Shown in pieces: positions 19,178 to 30,066 of a stretch of DNA of 64,000 nt. Origin of the DNA: Tillus elongatus (Eukaryota; Arthropoda; Insecta; Coleoptera; Cleridae); the NCBI GenBank assembly GCA_964006375.1, contig OZ023269.1:66939529-67003528 (forward strand), given 5' to 3'. The notes below the pieces were generated by a model. The model saw only the letters and a program-made list of their open reading frames with translations, was not told the DNA's origin and made no database searches. Numbering within the stretch: position 1 is the first letter of the stretch; each line of letters starts with the position of its first letter. Both the position numbers and the translations under genes were made by a program.

Positions 19178-19214
19178 AGTCGCACTGGTAATGTGCAATA
19201 AAAATGATGTTTAT

Positions 19215-20219
19215 TTATACGATTATATCTTTTTCCTTCAACTCTTCAATTATTGAAATAATCTCATTAACATTGCCGTTATTGCCAGCATTCCTAGATG
19301 CAAGGAGTTTCAATCTATCAACTAACTCGTTAGGATCATCCCATAAATATAGTTTGTTGACTTCTCATTCCACCTCATAAGTCACTGTCCCGTGTGCATT
19401 CTTGTAGGAAACGTAAAAGTAGGTTGTGAACCAGAGCGGGGGCGTTTCACATTTGGTTCAATTAAAGTCCTATACTTTCTGGATTTATTTCCCGCAATTT
19501 GTTCATTGGGATTATAGTTTCTGCGATTTGCATTGGTTCGCTTTAGAATGTCATTATAGTCGTACGAATCTTTATCCGTATATCCAATGGGTTCTTTCTT
19601 AAACAGTAGTTCATAAAGACCGGGGCTACCTTTATAATTGATCCCTTAATAACGATATCATCCTTATCAAAATTAACTTCGGAGTCACCGATGTGAAATT
19701 TGTCAGTCATTAAGTTATGTCTTATTCCGTATTTATGATCGAAACGATCATTAGTGTCTCTCATCATCTCTTCAACATATTGCCTAGTTTGTGCTGAATA
19801 TTGTTGTAAATAGACAATAAAGGATGGATCATTTACCATTCTATCAATATCTGCTCTTGTACTTTCAAGAATATTTGCTGAGGCGTCAGAAATTGCAGGT
19901 TGTGCAGAAAACACTTCTTCATAATTCGAAAATTCGGGTGGAAATAAGCGTTGAGGTTGTTGTGATGGAGCGGCGATTGTAGGTGTAGACATTTTTTGTT
20001 TTTCCTCTTTAGGCTCAACTTTTGGAATGATCTTTTCTGTTTTTATATCAGAAATTAGTTTTTTTAAAGGTTCGGAGATGGGTTTCAACTCATCTTCTCT
20101 TTTGAGTGAAGATTCAAAAATATCAGTTTTTAAACTTTGCAATTTCCATTTCAAAGCTTTTCTCGTTTTTAGAAGTTCTCGGGTAACGTTTTCACTCTTC
20201 TTGGTCACTTGTTTGACAT
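19215..20219 (-). pseudogene. Conserved Polinton protein with ELVDRL C-terminus (element B)
   Basis: An ATG at 20219 is out of frame by one with the body, which runs from about 20208: a basic helical N-terminus (TRKALKWKLQSLK), a Pro/Gln linker, FIVYLQQYSAQTRQYVEEM, then after a frameshift near 19630 the GYTDKDSYDYNDILKRTNA and NYNPN blocks, and KYRTLIEP. The terminal WDDPNELVDRL..IISIIEELKE block reads in another frame. Same gene position as in A and C. Function unknown. Confidence 0.6.
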
Positions 20220-20242
20220 ATACTGATGAACTGAAATCTTGT

Positions 20243-20846
20243 TTAATCTATATATAAATAAATGTCAAAACCTTTCTTATCTCTGCCGCAATGGATAGGA
20301 AATTCCTCATGTATAACCAAAAAACCAAACAACTCGTTCCAACACAGAGAACACAAATCCTTAAATTTCTGAAACGGCATGTCAACATTAACGTGATCGT
20401 CATATACATGTTTCAAATTAGTGTTATCTTGTTTGAATATGATTAACAAATTTGCATTATCTCGAATCAGCTGTTTCGGTATTGAAGAATAAGTCTGGCA
20501 AATAAAAGCAATCAGCTTTATTGTGGCGCCCGAAACAAAAATAGTCCCTGATAATGCTTTGATTACAACAAACTATATCATCGAATATAACTACTGAGTT
20601 CGGTGTAATCTGATCAGGGGCGATCTCTTTTAGAGGTTGTAAAAGTGATCTGAGATATTGATATTTTGGTTGGTTCAAGGACTTAGAATACACATATATA
20701 TTTTCAAATCTAAGACCGTTTGCATGTTCCAAAAGTGAAACCATAACATTTGTTTTTCCACAACCAGATGCGCCTACTAAAATGCCTCTCATTTCCTAGT
20801 AACGTGCCACGTCTATTACACTTTTTACTTCCAAAGGTGCTGTCAT
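20243..20846 (-). pseudogene. FtsK/A32-type packaging ATPase (element B)
   Basis: ATG 20846 is followed 17 codons later by an in-frame TAG, then ILVGASGCGKTNVM with a canonical Walker A, NIYVYSKSLNQPKY, and SVVIFDDIVC (Walker B). A frameshift near 20500 splits DCFYL from the continuation (LIIFKQDNTNLKHVYDDHVNVDM, GFDIYLYI) that ends at 20243. Unlike A (Val in the P-loop) and C (P-loop deleted), the nucleotide-binding site is intact. Confidence 0.85.
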
Positions 20847-21084
20847 GGTTTTTGATGGGTATTTGCAACTTTTGCTGTTCCGCTCTCATGTTACAGCATG
20901 GATCGCCCAAATGGGAGAAACGACTTATATACCAAGTGTGGATACCGCCGAAAAGTGGTTGTAAACGAGATGAAAACAGCCATAGAGCTAAATGTTGCAT
21001 TGGTGATTTTAGGAGACTCGAAATATATACTGGCAACCCACCTGCGAAATTTGGTACAATTACTGCGTCTTCCAACACTACAAG

Positions 21085-21428
21085 ATGAGAGTGAATCCGT
21101 CATTTGTTAAACTTAAGCGATTGTTAGCAACAGGGTTCCGCAAAATGGGTAGGGGTTTGACGAAAAAGAGGAAGACGAATTCAAAAACAAGACGATCTAA
21201 AAAAAGCCGAATCATAAGATCTCCTAAGATTTGCGGTTTTTTACCAATGTTATTACCTGTTTTGGAAGCATTAGGTGCTTTAGCCGGAGGCGGGGCTAGT
21301 ATAACCAAGACAGTAATAGATGCGAAGAATGCGGCTAAAGCTTTCCGAGAAACGAATAGACATAATAAAGCTATGTAAAACAAAGGGTCGGGTTTATTTT
21401 TAAAACCGTATCAAAAAAACTACCGATA
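21085..21428 (+). pseudogene. pX-like core protein of element B (no PLA2 domain)
   Basis: ATG 21085 gives a strongly basic start (RGLTKKRKTNSKTRRSKK), then ICGFLPMLLPVLEALGALAG and VIDAKNAAKAFRETNRHNKAM, which aligns with the C-terminal half of the PLA2-pX protein of A. A TAA at 21376-21378 is followed in frame by a GSGLFLKPYQ tail ending at 21428. The organisation (basic region plus GGFLP-type hydrophobic stretch) matches adenovirus pX, a DNA-condensing core protein. No CGPGT or HD motif is found upstream, so B either lost the PLA2 domain or never had it. Confidence 0.65.
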
Positions 21429-21803
21429 ACAATTCCAAATCGAGCGTTGACCAACGTCGATATTCTTAAATATGCAAATCAATTAAAAATAAAAAAAATG
21501 GGGTGTTTACATGCGAGATTCTTTACCAAAAAAATTTAATATTCGGAGTGTGGAATTGTTAATCTAGACGCTAAAGCAAATGAAGGTACGCACTGGACAG
21601 CTTATATAAAACGAAATAAAAATGTCGATTACTTCGATAGTTATGGCAATTTGCGACCGCCACAAGAACTAATTAATTATTTTTTAACTGATGGAGTTGA
21701 TAATATAATTACTTATAATTACTGGAAACAACAAAATGTTAAATCGTTCAACTGTGGGCAGCTATGCTTACGATTTTTATATAATAAGCAAACATCCGTT
21801 TAA
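21429..21803 (+). pseudogene. Adenain-like cysteine protease (element B)
   Basis: Catalytic residues survive: His in GTHWTAY, Asp in YFDSYGNLRPP, Cys in FNCGQLCLRF. The N-terminal part (ALTNVDILKYANQLKI, then MRDSLP) is broken by at least two frame changes near 21500-21545. Ends at TAA 21803. Same place as in A, between pX and minor capsid. Confidence 0.75.
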
Positions 21804-21827
21804 TTTATTACTCGCAACGATTGAATC

Positions 21828-22424
21828 ATGTCTTACGCATTTGCGTTTTCGCAACCTCAATCAGTGTTAGGTTCAAATTTCAATCCCCCAATATTTCTCG
21901 ATGAGAATTCAGAATATGTGATCGGGTTAACAAAATTTGAAACATTTAACGCCATTCCCCAATATAGATGAAACAAATAATACATTTTGTATGGTTCACA
22001 GACTATAATTATTCCAACAGGTTCTTACGAAATAACTTTAAAATGTAGTCAAAGTATCGACTTTTCAAAACCCAATTCCATCGGCAAACTTTTGGGCTTC
22101 AGTAATAAGGTTTTGAAAGCAAATGTTGTTCATGAATCGGAGAAGCCTGTTGAAATTATAAAAGTAAATATTATATGCATTGATTGCAACATTTCTTCTG
22201 GTTCATATAATAACGGTAAACCGGTCCACACAATACATCAGTTTTTTCCCACGGTAGCGCCAGGGTATAAAATAGTAGAAACACCTCAGAATGTCATTTA
22301 CTTTCCAGTCACCATAAAGCCAATTACTAATATAACAATCAAGATTCTTGATCAAGACGGAAACCTAGTCCACTTTAGAGGTGAAACTGTCAAAGTCAAA
22401 GTGCATTTGAAAAAAGTTAGCTAA
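21828..22424 (+). pseudogene. Minor capsid (penton) protein (element B)
   Basis: ATG 21828 (MSYAFAF) reads FDENSEYVIGLTKFE-type sequence, then a frame change near 21965. From about 21987 the frame continues to 22424: IIIPTGSYEI, SIGKLLGFSNK, SSGSYNNGKPVHT and VHFRGETVKVKV. Compared with A it lacks about 35 residues after GSYEI, an internal deletion. Confidence 0.8.
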
Positions 22425-22576
22425 ATGGTTGTCCGCTATAATGTTTCTCACACGAAATGTCAGGCGTTAGAGTATAAAAATAAGGATGCAAAAGAAAAAA
22501 TCCATAGTATAAAAACGTCTAAGCAGCTGACAGGACGTAATCGCCGTTTTCTAAAATCGTTCGGTTTTCAACCGCA

Positions 22577-23779
22577 ATGAATATTCTAGACGTCGCGCAA
22601 AAGGTGGTTGTTGATGATTCCGTGGTAGATTATCAACTACACACCTATCAATCATTTTCCTCTTCAATATTTGAGCAGAACGATGAAATGCGAATATCGA
22701 TACAAGAATTAGATGCATATACCCTTCCTTCTGACAGTTATCTATACATAGCAGGTAAATTAAAGAAATATGATGGAACTGTAGGAAACACATTATTTTT
22801 GTTAACAATGCCATAGCACATCTGTTCAGGGAAATTCGCTATGTGTTAAACGGTGTTGTGGTAGATTCAGTGCGAAATGTAGGGCTCACTTTAACTATGA
22901 AAGGGTATGTGTCAGTAAATTCTAATGATGCTGCCAAATTGCAAAATGCCGGATGGTTCCCCAAAAGCGAAGGAAGAGAAGCTGAATGTCTAAAAATTGA
23001 TAACAATGGACATTTCAACGTTTGTATTCCTCTTTCACATAAATATGAAACAAGAATTAGTTCTCATTAGATGTACTGACGACATAGACGCTGTCGTCTA
23101 CATTGAAGATCCCGCCAATGTAGCTCTAGTTGCAGATAAGCCAAAAATTCAGCTTGATAAAATATACTGGAATGTTCCTCATGTTACACCTTCCATTTCT
23201 CAACAACTGCACCTTTCTAAGCTAATTAAAAAAAACATTGACATTCCCCTCGCTTTTAGAAGTTGGGAACTAATAGAATTTCCAGCTTTACCTCAAACAA
23301 TACGACATACTTGGCCTGTGAAGACAAGCACAAAACTCGAATCGCCAAGTCACATAATTGCAGGTTTTCAAACAACCAGAAAAGGAGATGTTAAAAAAAA
23401 CATGGGAAAGTTTGATCATTTCAACTTGCGAAACTTTAGAGTTTTCCTAAATGGTGAAAGGTATCCGTACCATGATTTGAATTTAAATTTCGGTGAAAAT
23501 TTCGCATCACTTTGTGACATGTATTCAAAATTTCAACAACCTTATTACGAAAAAGAAAACCAGCCTATTTTTACTCCCAATGACTTTAAAGAGATTGCTC
23601 CACTAGTGCATATAGACTGTTCCCGAAAAAAAGATTCTCTCCAATCAGGGGCTCTTGTTGTTCGAATTGAATTTGAAATGAACACAGCCATTCCGAAAGA
23701 TACTTCCGCTTACGCTTTGATTTGTCACAATAAATTGCTTCTTTACAACCCGCTGACAAAAATCGTAAAGCAAGTGTAG
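22577..23779 (+). pseudogene. Major capsid protein, near full length (element B)
   Basis: ATG 22577 (MNILDVAQKV). Segments in three frames: to about 22810, 22815-23040 (FREIRYVLNGVVVDSVR, GHFNVCIPLSH) and 23040-23779 (QELVLIRCTDDIDAVVY, WNVPHVTPSISQQLHL, FDHFNLRNFRVFLNGERYPY, LVVRIEFEMNT). About ten residues seem deleted after IPLSH. This is the double jelly-roll protein that makes most of the shell. B is the only element in the window with its whole length represented, though two frame breaks inactivate it. Confidence 0.8.
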
Positions 23780-23906
23780 AGAAACTAAATTCGTTCCCTC
23801 TGCGCATGAATTCTCCTGCAAGTGTAGAGTGTACTCATTCATTCTGAGCATGCCTTGGAGTAACTATTAAAGCAATTAGATCCACATCTCTTCACTGATT
23901 TCAATT

Positions 23907-24029
23907 ATGTCATTCACGTTTAAGGATGTCTTGAAGACACACATAAAAAATGTAAAGAAACTAAAAAGTCAAATAGAATCCTACTGTGATGAGTAAGATT
24001 GCTAAGAACTTCTCTAAACTTAAATTGTA
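23907..24029 (+). pseudogene. Small ORF of element B
   Basis: ATG 23907 reads MSFTFKDVLKTHIKNVKKLK then a stop after 29 codons. A neighbouring frame continues KIAKNFSKLKL to 24029. The basic, helical 40-45-residue peptide sits between the major capsid gene and the next gene, 4 bases from it. Low support, as there is no second copy to compare. Confidence 0.3.
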
Positions 24030-24032
24030 AAA

Positions 24033-24485
24033 ATGATATTAGTTCTTGGTGTGCAAAATTTCAAATTAGAAAATAATAAATTTCTTCCTAAAGAATTAGC
24101 AACGTTTGATGGAGAAAGAATTTGTCACTACATATTCAAACCACCTTTCAGTATTGATTCCCTTCCACCGGACATATCAAGACAAGTTAGATGGCTTATG
24201 AATTATCATCACTGCATCGATTGGAAAACCGGTTTCACTCCAGTTCACAATTTTGGTGAAATTGTCAGCGCCCTCACGAGAAACGTTAATTATGTGTATG
24301 TAAAAGGAAAAGAAAAGGCTTACTACATTAGAAAATATTCTGCCACACCAGTCCTGGAACTCGATGAACAACCAACTATACAACCATCGAAACCTTGTTT
24401 CAATCACTTAAATAATATCTGCATTTGCTCACTTACAAATGTTTTTTACCTATATGAAAATTTTGTAAGGAATTGTGTACAATAA
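24033..24485 (+). CDS. Conserved Polinton accessory protein (FKPP..YVKG family) of element B
   Basis: 150 residues from ATG 24033. Blocks shared with C (54850-55337): an N-terminal strand (LVLGVQNF in B, VVVDTQGF in C), PKEL/PKEF, YIFKPP, WLMNYHHCIDW, VNYVYVKGKEKA and CFNHLNNICICSL. The early Asp of C (VVVD) and the later His pattern resemble an RNase H-fold nuclease, but this is a guess. AATAAA overlaps the stop (24480). It follows the capsid genes in both elements. Confidence 0.55.
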   Translation: MILVLGVQNFKLENNKFLPKELATFDGERICHYIFKPPFSIDSLPPDISRQVRWLMNYHHCIDWKTGFTPVHNFGEIVSALTRNVNYVYVKGKEKAYYIRKYSATPVLELDEQPTIQPSKPCFNHLNNICICSLTNVFYLYENFVRNCVQ

Positions 24486-24636
24486 AATAATAGTTAAAAT
24501 GTATTTGTCTTTTATTTATTCCTATTCCAAAATAAAACAAATTAATTAGTTTGAAACTTTATTAAAATCAAACTATGACATCTTTCTAAAAAGCATAATA
24601 AAGTAAATTTAAAGCAAGTTAACAAAATAAAAATGA

Positions 24637-24855
24637 TTAATAAGGGGGTAGAACATACCTCTCTCGAAATAATACATGATCAATTATTGTGTAAAAACGT
24701 TCATAGAAAATCTTCTTTCTGTGTTCTGCATTCAAAATTCTGTCGACAATGCTTTTGACTTGTTCAATTTTTCTTTGAAAATGACATCTCTCCGCATAGT
24801 CTTTCATCCAAGTTCCCTCTCTTGCATTAGTGTGCGCATATTTCCAACACGCCAT
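24637..24855 (-). CDS. Small unknown protein of element B, right end
   Basis: 72 residues from ATG 24855 (MACWKYAHTN), helical and rich in basic and aromatic residues, ending at 24637. It is read leftward, toward the end of the 24033 gene. There is no recognised motif. It may be the C-terminal half of a gene including 24956-25336. Confidence 0.3.
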   Translation of the reverse strand: MACWKYAHTNAREGTWMKDYAERCHFQRKIEQVKSIVDRILNAEHRKKIFYERFYTIIDHVLFRERYVLPPY

Positions 24856-24955
24856 GTAATGTATTTTGTTTTCAGCTTCATTAAATTTAATTTTCTTGAT
24901 GATTAACTCTATCTACTTATATTTAAATTACACTTATAATTCAATAGTTAGGTGT

Positions 24956-25336
24956 TTACACATTTACAACATTTCGCTCTCCATCCTCGTTAACAAAAAC
25001 AACTATCCTAGATTGTTCCAGCACTTTTTTATGCTCCCAGTGTGCATGCGATGACCTGAGATATGTTCTCAATGACTCCGGAAAGTATTTCATAAATGGA
25101 TAGAATTTGAAATCCAGTATTGTGTCAATCAAATCCGCTCTTAACTCACAATCACAACACTTCTCGTTCATGTACTCAATGGTTCGAGATATGATATGAC
25201 TCTTTTATATTGGGATATCAGCGTCAACTCATCACTATTTAAGTTTTCTTTTTTCTGCAAGCGTTCTTGCTCACGATTTAGTTCGTGACAAAGATAACTT
25301 GAGCTAATTTTAAATTCATTTTCGTTATTACTCACT
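24956..25336 (-). pseudogene. Unknown protein of element B, right end
   Basis: A frame from about 25336 (SSYLCHELNREQERLQKK) shifts near 25190 into the frame beginning with Met at 25171 (CCDCELRADLIDTILDFKFY, ESLRTYLRSSHAHWEHKK, SRIVVFVNEDGE), ending at 24956. A CCDC cluster is notable. No family recognised; not found in A, C or D. Confidence 0.35.
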
Positions 25337-25429
25337 TTACTATACTTCTCAGAGAGATGTGCATCTGAAACAAATTTTGCAGATTATATACTACAACTCT
25401 CAAGGTTGGTCTGCGGTTCGACTCCAAAA

Positions 25430-25800
25430 CATTTTTGCGACCTTGAGAGGAGTGTCGACCTTGAGAGGTGTGTTGACCTTTAGATGAGTGTTGACCTTGA
25501 GATGAGTGTTGACCTTGAGAGTGTTGACCTTGAGAGGAGTGTTGACCTTGAGATGAATGTTGACCCCTGGGAGGAGTGTTTACCTTGAGAGGAGTGATGA
25601 CCTTAAGAGGAGGAGAGGGGTAAGTGTCCGTGGGAGGAGTGCTGGCCTTGGTAGGAGTAATGACTTTGGGAGGGGTGCCGGCCCTGTGAGGAGCAATGAC
25701 CGTGGGAGGAGGAGGAGTAATGACCTTGGGAGGAGTGTTTACTTTTGGAGGAGTAATGACATTGGGAGGAGTGAGTGGCCTCGAGAGGAGGAGGAGGAGT
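25430..25800. repeat. Minisatellite of about 18-bp unit (TTGAGAGGAGTGTTGACC) in the right end of element B
   Basis: About 20 imperfect tandem units, purine-rich on the plus strand, diverging toward GGAGGAG near 25790. It lies just inside the right terminus. Polinton inverted repeats often hold such arrays. The long Pro/Ser/Gln frame on the minus strand is only a translation of it. Confidence 0.85.
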
Positions 25801-25828
25801 GCTGTAGAACCCACTATTATTACCTACT
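25801..25828 (-). repeat. Right terminus of element B
   Basis: Minus-strand reading starts AGTAGGTAATAATAGTGGG and continues TTCTAC. It matches the AGTAGGTATAGAT..GGTTCT start of the other elements apart from single-base insertions. TAAATA (25829-25834) would be the target copy; its partner is not visible. Confidence 0.55.
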
Positions 25829-27375
<1,547 letters not shown>

Positions 27376-27661
27376 TGTAAGGCAGAAGGTACCTGAACAG
27401 GTCCCAACGCCCTCTACGGCAGGTGCCAATACCAGCCAGATATCCAAAGTTGAGACAATTGAAGTGCGTCGACCGTATCGCAAGCCGCAGGTCAGATGAA
27501 TATAAAAATGGTAGACTCAAAAGTGAAGAGTGCGTGTCGTCCCCGTCTCGCGATGTTTTATTACTAGAATTGTTTTAAGTTAATATTATTATTTTTTAGA
27601 ATTCAAGGCTAACCATTGTTGGTGAATATTACACGAACCCACCGACCCAATTACACCTTAT
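27376..27661 (+). repeat. 5' LTR of gypsy element
   Basis: Starts TGTAAGGCAGAAGG, ends about CACCTTAT. Contains ATATAAAAATGG (27498), a TATA-like box. Confidence 0.85.
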
Positions 27662-27704
27662 AAAATGGCGCACTAATTTTTAGTGCGAACAGTAATCGAC
27701 TTTT

Positions 27705-28210
27705 GGTGCTTCATTGGAAAAACAGTTTCCCCTCACCCCGTCGCAAATGGATAGCTATGGTGTGCTGTAATAATTATATTGAGTGCAAAATTGCAGACAA
27801 TAATTAGTGCTCTACTGGAAAGAGAAGTTTCCCCGCACTTCGACACACAAGCGTGCTTCAACGTGTGACTAATTATTGTCTAAGGTACAAAAAACTAATG
27901 TGTAAGACATAGTGTTTCACAAGAATAGTGCTTTACTGGAATACTTTTCCCCGCACTTACCTTACTGCCAATTTAAGTAAGTCAATTAAATAAGAAACAC
28001 GTAGTGCTCCCCTGGAAGAAGTTTCCCCGCACTACCCTTGCAGCAGAAGAAGTTAAAACAATTCGACCAAGTCAAATAAATAAGAAACACGTAGTGCTCC
28101 CCTGGAAGAAGTTTCCCCGCACTACCCTTGCTGCAGAACAAGTCAGAAATTTCAGTAATGAAGAAAGACGGCGACACAAGGTGCCCTATTGGAAGAAATT
28201 TTCCCTGCAA
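27705..28210 (+). repeat. Array of six hairpin-forming repeats in the gypsy leader
   Basis: Copies at 27705-27740, 27807-27838, 27928-27956, 28004-28032, 28094-28122 and 28181-28210. Each reads GTGC, a short spacer, (A/C)(C/T)TGGAA, a loop of 5-9 bases, TTTCC, then CCGCAC. GTGC pairs with GCAC and GGAA with TTCC, so each copy can fold into the same two-part stem. Copies 4 and 5 lie in a 90-bp tandem duplication; copies 1 and 6 have decayed outer stems. They precede gag (28881) and are untranslated. Confidence 0.75.
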
Positions 28211-28880
28211 CCCCTTGCTGTGAGTTTAAGCAGTAGGTTGGTAAGAAAAACAAGCATCAGATTGCCAAGGACAGGTAATACATTTACTTATTTAAATGGA
28301 ACTCGTCAAGGTTAAAACGACCGGTATTTGTTAAAGTAAACAAAGACTTTCATGGTATTTAGACACTGAATAAATTCAGATTTCAGTTCATTTTTAAAAG
28401 ACTTTTAGTGCTGTATTTTATACAAAGACAATTGTGTATTTTATTAAATATTGGACACTGAGACAATCAGTTCTTATCGAAATAAATGTGTAAATTTTAT
28501 TTCGCTGTATTAAATTTTCGAGTTTTCAGATAACGCAGCTATGCAAGAATTTAGTTTAGCTGATAAACTTTTATAGTGTTTTCGAATTTGCGATTAATAA
28601 TAAACATTGATTAACATTTGAGACATTATTTTTACGCGATACGAGGAGTGTTCAAAATGTTCTGAAACTTTTTTGAATTTGTGCCATATAACGATAAGTA
28701 TTTTTGTGCATAGACCTTGAGCAAATTATTCTTAGTGTTCGTATGTATACGAGGGATACTCAATATATTTTGTGAACTTTTCTATTTGTTTCTGATATAT
28801 AAACATTTACTGTTTTCGCGAGTTTTACGTTTATTTCAGCCTATTATTGAACAATGTTTAGCAATTTATAGCTACAGTCG

Positions 28881-30066
28881 ATGAATTTGCGTTCTGGACG
28901 AACACGGAAGCAGTCTGCAGAAACAATCAACATGAGTGAAGAAATCAGACAAGTGGTCATGACACCAGAAATGTTACAAGCTCTCATTGCCAGTATGAGA
29001 CAGCGTCCCACAGCAACACCGAATCAAGGAAACTTTTCAAAGTGTACACATCGTTTTGATGGTACCAAAAACAAAGATGTGCTACTTGGTGGCAAGGTGT
29101 GAAGAATTCAACACTCACCTTTGCCGACGCTGTGAAAGCGTTAAGGCATGCTTTTGGTTCTACAAGGCCTGCTCATCAGATTTATCGTTAGTTGTTCTCT
29201 AAAGAGCAGAAATCAGAGGAGAAAACCGACTTGTTTGTGAGCCGATGTAGAGCTTTATTCTCTCAGCTCCGAGTACCCCTGTCTTGCCTGAATCAGTCCA
29301 GCTAGACATGGTTTATGGCCTACTGAATTTAAGAATTCGTGAAAGAATTCCACGTGACAATATTTGTAAATTTGAGGATTTAATTAACGAAGCTCGTAAA
29401 GTAGAAGTCACTCTACAGGAAATTAAACAATCTTCTATCTTACCCGAGGCTAGGTTCACGTCAACCAAGACGTCTATTGAATCTTCGAAGTGACAACCAA
29501 GGAAACAATGTAGCTATTGTAAAGCTTATGGTCATACTCGAGAAGAATGTCGTAAATTGAGTCAGAAGAAATCACAGGCTTCTGCTGGTACTAGTCAGCC
29601 AATGTATCCTGACAGTCCTAAACCTCAAGTGACATGCTTTGGTTGTGGTACGATAGGCTATATTAGAAGCAACTGCCCTAAGTGTAAGGTTAAAAAGTTG
29701 AAAAGTGAACCTCAGGAAGTTCCTTCTGAATTCCGGTACTATGAATCTTCAGGTGAAGAATATGTCAGACCTTTAGTGTCCATTGACCTCGAAAACATGC
29801 ATGGAACTGATATTCTTGATACTGGAGCCAAGAGTAGTATGGCAGGATCACAGCTTGCCCACCTGCTTCGAAGGAAGAACGTTTCTTATGAAACAAAACC
29901 TTTAAGTGTGACTTTGGCAGATGGTATTAAAAGGTCATTGATGACTCAGATATTTCATGTAGCTGTCCAGATTAAGCATAAGACGATCTTTATTGACTTA
30001 ATAGCTGTACCTGAGCATGCAGACCGTCGAACCTTGCTTGGTGCAGACTTTAAGCAAATATTCTGA
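28881..30066 (+). pseudogene. gag: Gag and protease region of gypsy element
   Basis: ATG 28881 (MNLRSGRTRK) reads 73 codons, then frame changes. Capsid-like text continues at 29284-29493. A CCHC zinc knuckle (CSYCKAYGHTREEC) appears at about 29508, and a second, CFGCGTIGYIRSNC, has Tyr in place of His. The aspartic protease motif is ILDTGAKSSMAG (about 29813). TGA at 30064 ends the frame. Confidence 0.8.

Larger units (their letters stand above)
541..25828. mobile_element. Polinton/Maverick-type element B (left end not seen)
   Basis: Gene content is that of a Polinton (adintovirus-like integrated dsDNA virus): protein-primed PolB, chromodomain integrase, FtsK/A32-type ATPase, adenain-like protease, minor and major capsid proteins. 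The right terminus is placed at 25828 because the minus-strand sequence from there begins AGTAGGTAATAATAG and continues GGGTTCTA, close to the AGTAGGTATAGAT start of elements A, C and D. The matching left inverted repeat lies outside the window or was lost. Without nested element A the visible part is about 15 kb, within the usual 15-20 kb for the family. Several genes carry stops or frameshifts, so B is inactive. Confidence 0.8.

Noticed and set aside
20710..21110. Overlapping ORFs on both strands between ATPase and pX genes of B (for example 20898-21110, 20710-21078)
   Set aside because: They overlap each other and the ATPase start and resemble nothing in A or C; kept as unassigned.
25332..25814. 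160-codon Pro/Ser/Gln ORF on the minus strand
   Set aside because: Translation of the 18-bp minisatellite at the right end of B; no domain and no start context.
28004..28315. 103-codon ORF with two identical 30-residue repeats
   Set aside because: Formed by the duplicated hairpin units of the gypsy leader; untranslated region.
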